Source: an uncultured Oscillospiraceae bacterium
Lineage (GTDB): Bacteria; Bacillota; Clostridia; Oscillospirales; Oscillospiraceae
Length of the DNA: 64,000 nucleotides
Direction of reading: 5' to 3'
Assembly: GCA_910587505.1 (NCBI GenBank)
Contig: CAJULD010000001.1
Location: forward strand, 1-64,000
The notes beneath the pieces were generated by a model, which was not told the origin of the DNA, did no database searches, and saw only the letters and a program-made list of their open reading frames with translations. Every line of letters starts with the position of its first letter. Position 1 is the stretch's first letter. Positions 19,687-26,293 of this stretch are shown in pieces. Position numbers and translations under genes: made by a program.

Positions 19687-19721
19687 GACAGGCCGCTCCT
19701 TTTCCAAAAACTTTCTTCTCC

Positions 19722-19750
19722 ATTATATCCCAGGCCCCGGCGTTTGTCAC
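19722..19750 (-). promoter_or_regulatory. Promoter of the M20-S66 peptidase operon
   Basis: Minus strand: GTGACA at 19745-19750, a spacer of 17 bases, and a perfect TATAAT at 19722-19727, 36 bases before the ATG. Confidence 0.75.
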
Positions 19751-19839
19751 GCTTTTTTTGATCCAGGCGCACGGCTGTCACGGCCGGGCTGCCATCGCAT
19801 ATTCTGGAGGGAGAAATCCAACAGATGGGAGGAGAACCC

Positions 19840-20913
19840 ATGAAAGGCACAACTCACTTTTTCCTTGGCGCCAACAGCGGCCAGGGATTCCAGAATCTGT
19901 TTCCCCGTTTCTGTGAACCGGAGAATTTCCACGACCTTCTGGTTCTCAAGGGCGGTCCCGGCGCGGGAAAATCCACGATGATGCGGACCATCGGCCGGGC
20001 GATGGAGGAGCGGGGCGAGGAGGTGGAGTACCTGTACTGCTCCGGTGACCCCCAGTCCCTGGACGGGATACATATTCCGCGGATACGGACCGCCATTGTG
20101 GACGGTACCGCGCCCCACGTCATCGAGCCCCGCTATCCCGCCGCGGTGGACCGGTATGTTAACCTGGGGCAGTTCTACGATATCGCCGCTGCCAAACGCA
20201 ACCGGTCGGAGATCCTGCGGTATACCCAGGATGGGTCCGCCGCCTATCAGCGGGCCTACCGGGCCTTCGGCGCGGCGCGCCAGATGGAGGACAGCGCCGC
20301 CGCGCTGGCGGCGGAGGGGCTGGACGCGGAAAAGCTGCTGCGCCGGACGGACGGCATCATCGGCCGGGAGCTGCGGGGCAAGGGCTCCGGCGGCAGGGAC
20401 GCCTTCCGCTTCCTGGGCAGCCTCACCTGTCAGGGGCCGGTCTGGCGGTTTGATTCCGTTCAGGCCCTGTGCCCCAGGGTCTACCAGCTCCAGGACAGCT
20501 ACGGTCTGGCTGCGCCTATGCTCCAGCGGCTCCATGCGGCGGCCACCGCCCGCGGTTTCCGGGCGGTGGTGTGTCCCGACCCGGAGCACCCGGACCGCAT
20601 CCAGCACCTGTTGGTACCGGAGCTGGGACTGGGCTTCGTTACCATCAGGGAGAGCATGGCCTGCGCCGGGTCCTCTTACCGCCGCATTCGCCTGGACGCC
20701 ATGGTGGACGCCGCCCATTATAAGCGGTACAGAGCCCGCCTGCGGTTCTCCGCCAGAGTAGCCGCCGCCCTCCGGGAGGAGGGGCTGGACGCCCTTCGGG
20801 AGGCCAAAGCTGCCCACGACCGGCTGGAGGCCGTCTATCATCCCCATGTGGATTTCGACGGCGTCAACCGTCTGGTGGAGGAAGAGCTCTCCCGGATCGA
20901 GGGATATCTCTGA
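19840..20913 (+). CDS. P-loop ATPase of the conserved Firmicutes PRK06851 type, function unknown
   Basis: 357 residues from the second ATG, MKGTTHFF, because GGGAGGAG ends 5 bases before it and lies after the first in-frame ATG at 19825. A Walker A motif, GGPGAGKST, lies near residue 45 and is followed by a second half without a clear second Walker A (the family often has two related halves). The C-terminal part is helical and charged. No membrane segment or signal. I recognise the general family, which is widespread in spore-forming Firmicutes and has no assigned reaction; nucleotide binding is the only function the sequence supports. It is divergent from the peptidase operon and stands alone. 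Confidence 0.75.
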   Translation: MKGTTHFFLGANSGQGFQNLFPRFCEPENFHDLLVLKGGPGAGKSTMMRTIGRAMEERGEEVEYLYCSGDPQSLDGIHIPRIRTAIVDGTAPHVIEPRYPAAVDRYVNLGQFYDIAAAKRNRSEILRYTQDGSAAYQRAYRAFGAARQMEDSAAALAAEGLDAEKLLRRTDGIIGRELRGKGSGGRDAFRFLGSLTCQGPVWRFDSVQALCPRVYQLQDSYGLAAPMLQRLHAAATARGFRAVVCPDPEHPDRIQHLLVPELGLGFVTIRESMACAGSSYRRIRLDAMVDAAHYKRYRARLRFSARVAAALREEGLDALREAKAAHDRLEAVYHPHVDFDGVNRLVEEELSRIEGYL

Positions 20914-21278
20914 TAAAACAGGATACGCTCTTTTCCCGGAGGCAATCATTAACGGCGTGTTTGATGGAGAACTGTAGCAGGAGCTGTGCGTGCCCTGATC
21001 TGTCAGGCGAGCGCTCACATCCATGCAGACCGGATGCAGACAGAGACAGCTTCTGACGGTCTGCTTCCCCCCCATGCTCCTCCGCCACAGGGCACAGCAT
21101 TCGGGAACGCATCTTGTCATCTGTCACAAAGGGCGGGACAGGGCAGTGTGATTTACCCTGTAAGGGGCAACGTCTTTTATCCACCCGGCCCGCAGGCCGG
21201 ACGTCCCTGTTCCATGGTGATACAGCGCAGAATGTTCCGGAAATCCAGGCTTACGCACAGGAAGGATATTCTGAAGGT
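20914..21278. other. Gene-free stretch, nothing convincing
   Basis: About 365 bases after the ATPase gene. Short open frames on both strands lack ribosome binding sites and family features. A small hairpin (CCGGCC with GGCCGG near 21186-21201) is the only structure seen. Confidence 0.5.
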
Positions 21279-21313
21279 AAAAAATCGCCGCAAATCAAAT
21301 GATTTGCGGCGAT
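21279..21313 (-). terminator. Terminator of tRNA-Arg
   Basis: Minus strand: a 13-bp perfect stem (ATCGCCGCAAATC and its complement) with loop ATTT, followed by TTTTTT, starting directly after the encoded CCA of the tRNA. Confidence 0.9.
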
Positions 21314-21315
21314 AA

Positions 21316-21392
21316 TGGTACGCCCGAGCGGATTCGAACCGCTGGCCTTCCGCTTAGGAGGCGGACGCTCTATCCTGCTGAGCTACGGACGC
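21316..21392 (-). tRNA. tRNA-Arg, anticodon CCU
   Basis: A full cloverleaf is readable on the minus strand: acceptor GCGTCCG with CGGGCGT, D stem GCTC/GAGC, anticodon stem TCCGC/GCGGA around the loop CTCCTAA (anticodon CCT, reads AGG), T stem AGCGG/CCGCT with TTCGAAT, discriminator A and encoded CCA. It is followed by its own terminator. Confidence 0.95.
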
Positions 21393-21432
21393 TTATGGAA
21401 TTTTTGACGCTACTGGCGAAAGAACCGGTATT

Positions 21433-21473
21433 GCTTAAGAGACAGACGCTCTATCCATCTGAGCTGTCGGGGC
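21433..21473 (-). pseudogene. 5' half of a tRNA-Lys(CUU)-like gene (relic)
   Basis: Just upstream of tRNA-Arg on the minus strand the sequence begins GGCCCCGACAGCTCAG, has a perfect D arm (GCTC..GAGC) and the loop CTCTTAA that reads as anticodon CTT. The anticodon stem does not close beyond three pairs, and no T arm or 3' acceptor strand follows. It looks like a truncated tRNA, possibly left by recombination with or deletion inside a tRNA array. Confidence 0.6.
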
Positions 21474-21836
21474 CTGTAGATTTCGTGGAAAAACCGGGAG
21501 ACACATTCTCCTGAAGGGCAACGCTGTCCCCGCGGGTCGTTTCAGCCTGTATTATACCCGATGTACCGGGATTTGTCAATTCCCAGCCGCCTCATTTTTC
21601 AGGGCAATAACCTGCCTGCATCCTCCGCCCCGGGGTCTGCCATTTTCTCCCGCTTTCTTTGCAAGAACCTGCATTCACAACCGTTGAATGCCGTCCGGGC
21701 GGTCGTTCCCTGCCATACTGTGTCAATTTCCCCTGTCTGAAGGAAAAATCCCGCCCATCCGTCATTCCCCGATTATGAAATACAGATTCCAATCCTTCGC
21801 AGGTCAACCGTTTTTATGAAACGGGCACGGCATCGT
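21474..21836. other. Gene-free stretch, nothing convincing
   Basis: About 360 bases between the tRNA relic and the DivIVA-like gene. No supported open frame, repeat copy or terminator was found. Confidence 0.5.
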
Positions 21837-22586
21837 TTACCGCCGCTTCGCCTTCTCCGCCAGCTCCTCCAGTCCGCTCCGGAGACTGCCCAGTCCAATA
21901 GGAAGCTGGGTGTTGGCAACGTCCAGCTTCCGCAGCTCGCTGGTAATATGCTCCGTGATTTTTTCACAGGACGCAAACAGCTCGCCGCACTGGCGGGCGG
22001 AGAGCACAATCTGCTCCTCCGCTTCCTGCAGCAGCACCTCCCGCCGGGCCTGCGCCTGAGCGGCGGTATCCGCCGCCTGAATATTGGCCGCATTTATCAG
22101 GCCCTCCGCCCGGCTCCGGGCCTCGGAAAGGCGCAGCTCGGCTTCCGCCTGGGTCTGCGCCAGCAGCTCGTCGGCCCGCCGGTGGGCGTCCAGCTCCAGC
22201 TGCGCCAGCTTTTCCTTTTCCTGGCGCAGATTTTCGCTCTGCCGGGTCAGGCTGTCCACCTGACGGCGCAGCCGGTCCCGCTCCGCCGTCAGAGTCTGGA
22301 TGCATTCGCCCTGACGGGCGGACTCCTTCTCCAGCGCTTCCCGGGCTTCCTTCTCCCGAGCATACTGAGTCCGGAGCTCTTCCAGCTCCTCCGCCGTCCG
22401 TTCCGCTTCTCCGGAACCGTTCTCCAGCTGACGGCGCAGCTCCTCCAGCTCCTGCCGGGCCGCCTCCAGCTGCCGGGAGAGGTCAGAGGACGCGGCGTCC
22501 GCCTCCTTTTGCGTTTTTTCTATGTACTCCATCACGTCCTGACGGTTGAACCCCAGGGCCGCGCTGCGAAAAATATGATTATCCAT
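21837..22586 (-). CDS. DivIVA-domain coiled-coil protein
   Basis: 249 residues from the ATG of MDNHIFRSA; the longer frame upstream has no ribosome binding site, whereas GTGAGGGG lies 12 bases before this ATG. The N-terminus (FRSAALGFNRQDVMEYIEKT) has the DivIVA pattern, a short membrane-curvature-binding segment, and residues 20-190 are an almost unbroken heptad coiled coil rich in Glu, Arg, Gln and Ala. DivIVA/GpsB-like proteins sit at poles or septa and position division or wall-synthesis factors. The C-terminal 50 residues are less coiled. The partner is unknown. It is last in a minus-strand run with nrnA and rbfA. Confidence 0.8.
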   Translation of the reverse strand: MDNHIFRSAALGFNRQDVMEYIEKTQKEADAASSDLSRQLEAARQELEELRRQLENGSGEAERTAEELEELRTQYAREKEAREALEKESARQGECIQTLTAERDRLRRQVDSLTRQSENLRQEKEKLAQLELDAHRRADELLAQTQAEAELRLSEARSRAEGLINAANIQAADTAAQAQARREVLLQEAEEQIVLSARQCGELFASCEKITEHITSELRKLDVANTQLPIGLGSLRSGLEELAEKAKRR

Positions 22587-22797
22587 CGTCTGTCTGATCC
22601 CCTCACCTGTTTTGCTTATCTTACCATATCGGGGGCTGTATGACAACTGCTTTTTTCTGCCCTCTACGGAAAGCAGCCGTCCTTGCCGTCTCCGGCGGCA
22701 AAGGGCAGGTTTTTCCGGGGCCCGGCCTGCCGCAGCGCAAACGAAACCCGAAATTCGGGGATTCTCAAGGGGGCTCTGCCCACCCTGCGCGTGCTTT

Positions 22798-22827
22798 TGC
22801 TGCTTTTCGCACGGGCGAAAAGCAGCA
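22798..22827 (-). terminator. Hairpin directly after nrnA
   Basis: A 13-bp perfect stem (TGCTGCTTTTCGC with its complement, loop of 4) abuts the TGA of nrnA at 22828. No T tract follows on either strand, so it may stabilise the transcript end more than terminate it. Confidence 0.45.
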
Positions 22828-23787
22828 TCAGTCCCGCTTTACCTGATCGATGGCCGCCAGAACCTGCTCCTTCACCTGATCCAGGGGGCCGCGCAGGGTG
22901 GCCCCGGCGGCCATGACATGGCCGCCGCCGCCCAGCAGGCGGCAGACCCGGGTGGCGTTCACCCGCCCGTTGGCCCCGGTACGGAGGCTCAGCTTCCACT
23001 CCGCGGGCCGGAGCTCCCGCAGCACCGCGCCGCAGTCCACGCCCTCGATCATCCCCGCCAGGGAGGAGATATCCTCCAGATCGTTTTCCGTTGCGCCCAC
23101 GCGCTCCATCAGCTCCAGCGGGACCGTCAGGAAGACGCCCCGGCCCTCCTGGAAAAACTCCGCCTCCCCCAGCAGCGCCGCCTCGATCGCGATACGCCGC
23201 CGGGTTTTTGTGCGGAAATGACGCTTGTTCACCGCGAAATAGTCGATGCCGGTATCCAGCAGCGCCGCCGCCACCCGGTGGGTGTTGGCGGTGGTGTTGG
23301 CATAGACGAAGCAGCCGGTATCCGTGGCCACGGCGGCGTACAGAGGCAGGGCCACCTCTTTTGTTATCTCTCCCAGCTCCCGGCAGATCTCGTATACGAT
23401 CTCCCCGCAAGCGGCGCAGCTGTCGTCCACGCACTGGACCGCCCCGAATCCCTCAAAGGAGGGGTGATGATCGACAGCCAGTCCGATCTGATCAAAATAC
23501 GGCTCCGCCGCCGGAAAAAACAGACTTTTCGCGGCAATGTCCACGGACACCACAAACTCCGGGGCAAAGCCCTCCGGGGCCCAGCAGGGCCCGGCGTAGA
23601 CGGCGTTGATTTCCGTGATATCCGGATTTTGCAGCAGAAAGGCCGTTTTACCCAGCTGCCGCAGGGCCTGACACAGAGCCGCGGCGCACCCGGTGGTATC
23701 CCCGTCGGGGCGGCGGTGGGTCAGGATCAGAATGTTGTCCTTCTGCCGCAGCAGCGTGGCGGCCTCCCCTGGACTGACCCGGCTCAT
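22828..23787 (-). CDS. nrnA: DHH/DHHA1 phosphoesterase, NrnA-type nano-RNase / pAp phosphatase
   Basis: 319 residues, the usual NrnA length. NrnA degrades 2-5 nt RNAs (and pGpG in c-di-GMP turnover) and dephosphorylates pAp, in the cytoplasm, with Mn2+. DHH-domain motifs: RPDGDTTG near residue 27, VDIAA near 85, VDHHPS near 107 and a distal Asp in ATDTGCF near 155. The DHHA1 domain ends with the substrate-binding glycine loop GGGGHVMAAG near 285. Its ATG overlaps the TGA of rbfA (ATGA), so translation is coupled, an arrangement common in Firmicutes. Confidence 0.92.
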   Translation of the reverse strand: MSRVSPGEAATLLRQKDNILILTHRRPDGDTTGCAAALCQALRQLGKTAFLLQNPDITEINAVYAGPCWAPEGFAPEFVVSVDIAAKSLFFPAAEPYFDQIGLAVDHHPSFEGFGAVQCVDDSCAACGEIVYEICRELGEITKEVALPLYAAVATDTGCFVYANTTANTHRVAAALLDTGIDYFAVNKRHFRTKTRRRIAIEAALLGEAEFFQEGRGVFLTVPLELMERVGATENDLEDISSLAGMIEGVDCGAVLRELRPAEWKLSLRTGANGRVNATRVCRLLGGGGHVMAAGATLRGPLDQVKEQVLAAIDQVKRD

Positions 23788-24179
23788 TGCTCATCCTCCA
23801 GTACGATATCCGCGTTAGCGGGATTGGGGGGCTTGACGACGTCGGGGTCCCGGAGCATCTCCAGAATGCGCGCTCCCTGCCGGATGGAGTCGTCCGCCAC
23901 AAATTGCAGCTCCGGCGTATAGCGGAGCCGCAGCGCGGCGCCCAGCTCCCGGCGCAGATAGCCGGATGCGGATTTCAGACCTTTTAACATGTCCGCCTCC
24001 TGCTCCCTGTTCAGGGCGCTGATATGGATTTTCGCATAACGCAGGTCGCTGGTGGTGTCCACGTGGGTGATCGTGACCAGCCCGCCCTGATGAAGGCGGG
24101 GGTCCTTCACCGTCCGCAGGAGGCCCGCCAGCTCCCTCTGAATCTCCTCGTTAATGCGTCCGATTCGATTGCCTGCCAT
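23784..24179 (-). CDS. rbfA: Ribosome-binding factor A
   Basis: 131 residues from the ATG (MAGNRIGRINEE) with AGAGGT 5 bases upstream; the upstream extension looks non-coding. RbfA binds free 30S subunits near helix 1 of 16S rRNA during late maturation and in cold adaptation. The KH-like fold is recognisable: basic N-terminal helix, VKDPR near residue 26, VTITHVDTTSDLRYAKIHIS as the central strand pair (here quoted as its start VTITHVD), and LRLRYTPELQF. The usual nusA-infB genes are not upstream here; an RNA methyltransferase precedes it by 71 bases, and nrnA overlaps it downstream. Confidence 0.92.
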   Translation of the reverse strand: MAGNRIGRINEEIQRELAGLLRTVKDPRLHQGGLVTITHVDTTSDLRYAKIHISALNREQEADMLKGLKSASGYLRRELGAALRLRYTPELQFVADDSIRQGARILEMLRDPDVVKPPNPANADIVLEDEQ

Positions 24180-24250
24180 ATTGTACCTCTTTTCTTCGCC
24201 GCGCCGGGCAGCCTTCCCAGCGGCGGACTGTTCTTCCGGAAACGGGAAAC

Positions 24251-25363
24251 CTATCGGGAGAACTGATACAGGCCGCACTTTATCATACCGTTATAAAGCT
24301 TCCGGGTCTTCCCGGCCCGGCGGCCAAAGAACCGTTCAAATTCCGGATGACTGGTCAGCACCAGCACCCGCCATTTGGGCGGCACGCTCCGATAGACCTC
24401 CCCGAAAGCGCGGTAGAGTTCCTCCGCCTCTTCCCGCGCCAGAAGCCGCTCTCCATAGGGCGGATTCGTTACGATCTGTCCGTATTCTCCCTGACAGCGG
24501 AACTTTTTCACATCCGCCTCGTCAAAACGGACAAGGTCCGCCACCCCCGCCTTGACGGCGTTTTCCCGGGCGATGCCCACCGCGCGGGGGTTGATGTCGC
24601 CGCCCCAGATGTCGTATGCGCCGTCAAATTCCCGGTCCACCGCCTCTCCGGCGGCCTCCAGCCAGTGTTTACTGTCCAGCCACGCCCACCGCCGGGCGTC
24701 AAAGGACCGGTCCAGACCGGGAGCCCGGTTTCCGGCGATCAGCGCCGCCTCGATCACGATGGTCCCCGACCCGCAGAAGGGGTCCCGGAAGGGGTCCTTT
24801 CCCCGGTAGCGGCTGAGCATCACCATGGCCGCCGCCAGCGTCTCCCGCAGGGGAGCCTCCACCCCCGTTGCCCGGTAGCCCCGCTTGTGGAGCCCCGGTC
24901 CGGTGGTATCCAGATACAGCGTGCAAAGGTCCTTCATGACGGCGAACCGGATCTGGTATTTCACGCCCGTTTCGGGAAGGCGCTGGAGCCCGTAGACCCG
25001 CCCCAAGCGCTCTGCCGCCGCCTTCTTGATGATTTTCTGGCAGTCGGGTACCGAGTGGAGCTGGGAGTCCAGGGCGTAGCCCGTCACCGGGAACTGTCCG
25101 TCCCTGGGCACATAGTCCTCCCAGGGGACCGCCGCCGCACCCTGAAACAGGGCCTCGAAGCTCCGTGCGGGAAAGCTGGCCAGCTGGAGCAGCACACGCT
25201 CCCCGCAGCGCAGATTCAGATTCAGCCGGGCCAGGTCCGTCTCCGTTCCGCGGCACGCTACCCGCCCGTTGTCCACCTGCACCTCCGCCAGACCCAGCCG
25301 GCGGACCTCGTCGCCCACCAGTCCCTCCAGACCGAACAGGCACGGAATCGCAAACGTCAGCAT
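24251..25363 (-). CDS. THUMP-domain class I RNA methyltransferase (YpsC / RlmKL N-domain family)
   Basis: 370 residues from ATG (MLTFAIPCLFG) with GGGGAGAGAG upstream. Order: an N-terminal ferredoxin-like and THUMP RNA-binding part (about residues 1-160), then a Rossmann methyltransferase. SAM motif I is DPFCGSGTIVIEAA near residue 190 and the base-flipping catalytic motif is NPPYGERL near 310. Relatives methylate guanine N2 in 23S rRNA (RlmL-like), acting in the cytoplasm during ribosome assembly. That fits its place just ahead of rbfA. The precise nucleotide is not deducible. Confidence 0.88.
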   Translation of the reverse strand: MLTFAIPCLFGLEGLVGDEVRRLGLAEVQVDNGRVACRGTETDLARLNLNLRCGERVLLQLASFPARSFEALFQGAAAVPWEDYVPRDGQFPVTGYALDSQLHSVPDCQKIIKKAAAERLGRVYGLQRLPETGVKYQIRFAVMKDLCTLYLDTTGPGLHKRGYRATGVEAPLRETLAAAMVMLSRYRGKDPFRDPFCGSGTIVIEAALIAGNRAPGLDRSFDARRWAWLDSKHWLEAAGEAVDREFDGAYDIWGGDINPRAVGIARENAVKAGVADLVRFDEADVKKFRCQGEYGQIVTNPPYGERLLAREEAEELYRAFGEVYRSVPPKWRVLVLTSHPEFERFFGRRAGKTRKLYNGMIKCGLYQFSR

Positions 25364-25686
25364 CGCTATCTCTCTCCCCTGTGTCCCGCCCGCCGGCAGG
25401 CGCAAAAAGTCGCCCCGCAGCGGCCGTGTGAGCCTTGTTATAACCTGCACATATAAGGCAGGTGGGTCGCCTGCATTGCCCTTTACTGCTTCCAACTTCC
25501 AACCGCCGTGGAGCGCCGCAGGCGGCGCTCCTAGCGCCGGGCCGTCCTGTGGACGGCCACGGGTATGGCAGCCGGGAGGCCTGCAAACCAGACAATGAAC
25601 CAGCATCCCTTATAACAAAATGTGGGTTAATGAAAGACTCATCACGCACCCCGCAGGGCGAGCTCTTTTATAAATTGTTTTTGCGG
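25364..25686. other. Gap of 323 bases with two GC-rich hairpins
   Basis: No supported gene. The plus strand shows GGAGCGCCGC/AGGC/GGCGCTCC near 25511-25532 and GGCCGTCC/TGTG/GACGGCC near 25541-25560, one after the other. Neither is followed by a T tract. They lie between the DUF1292 gene and the methyltransferase and could end or attenuate that transcript. Confidence 0.4.
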
Positions 25687-25974
25687 TTACTCTTCCTCAT
25701 CCTGAAAGAGCATTTCCATGAAAAGGTCATAGACCTCCGTCAGCTCCTCCTCGCTGTCCAGCGTGGAGAGCAGCTCCTCCCCGTTCTCCGTGATGGATTT
25801 CAGGATGACCATCCCGTAGTCGTCGCTGTCCTCGTCCGCTTCCTCCGGCACCGCCGGGAAGAATGCCATATAGGTCTGCCCCCTGTGCTCCAGAACGTCC
25901 AGAAGCTCCAGCTCTATGTCGTTACCGTCCTCATCCGTTACCGTGATGAAATCCGGACCGTATTCCTCGCTCAT
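25687..25974 (-). CDS. DUF1292 (YrzB-type) small acidic protein
   Basis: 95 residues, ATG preceded by GGGAGGG. The protein is very acidic, begins with the DUF1292 pattern (FITVTDEDGNDIELELLDVL) and has the central YMAFFPA and VILKS blocks typical of the family. Members are small soluble proteins encoded next to mreB- or alaS-linked genes such as yrrK/yrzL in Firmicutes; no activity is assigned. Upstream, divergent, is the penicillin-binding protein gene. Confidence 0.85.
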   Translation of the reverse strand: MSEEYGPDFITVTDEDGNDIELELLDVLEHRGQTYMAFFPAVPEEADEDSDDYGMVILKSITENGEELLSTLDSEEELTEVYDLFMEMLFQDEEE

Positions 25975-26190
25975 AGCAGCGTCCCTCCCCGCCGTGATCT
26001 TCCGCAGAGGGGCCTCGCCTCCCCGCTCCTATAGTGTAACCGTTTTTTCTCAAAATTGCAAGAGTCTTTCGATATGACATTTTGACGATTTCATCCCCTG
26101 CTTTTTGTATTTTATGAAGAATTTCAGGTTCCTATCCGGTTTTTTGTCGGGATCGCCCGAAAATTCCCCCTTTTTTCAGTTGACAAGCTG

Positions 26191-26199
26191 TGGTATACT
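26191..26199 (+). promoter_or_regulatory. Probable extended -10 promoter for the penicillin-binding protein gene
   Basis: TGGTATACT fits the TGn-TATAAT extended -10 form, about 95 bases before the ATG. A TTGACA at 26180-26185 lies only 8 bases away, too close to serve as its -35. The 220 bases between here and the DUF1292 gene hold nothing else that I can support. Confidence 0.45.
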
Positions 26200-26293
26200 A
26201 TAAATTGGTATATCGTGGGGTTATCTGTCATGGCCCGGAACGATTGCTCCATGCGTTTTCATGGACCCGGAAAAGGAGGTATAATTTCCGATT

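Noticed and set aside
20986..21315. 109-codon plus-strand frame running into the tRNA region
   Set aside because: It has no ribosome binding site, passes into the tRNA terminator hairpin and shows no protein-like pattern.
26180..26185. TTGACA as the -35 of the penicillin-binding protein promoter
   Set aside because: It is only 8 bases from TATACT, and no acceptable -10 lies 16-18 bases downstream; the extended -10 alone is preferred.
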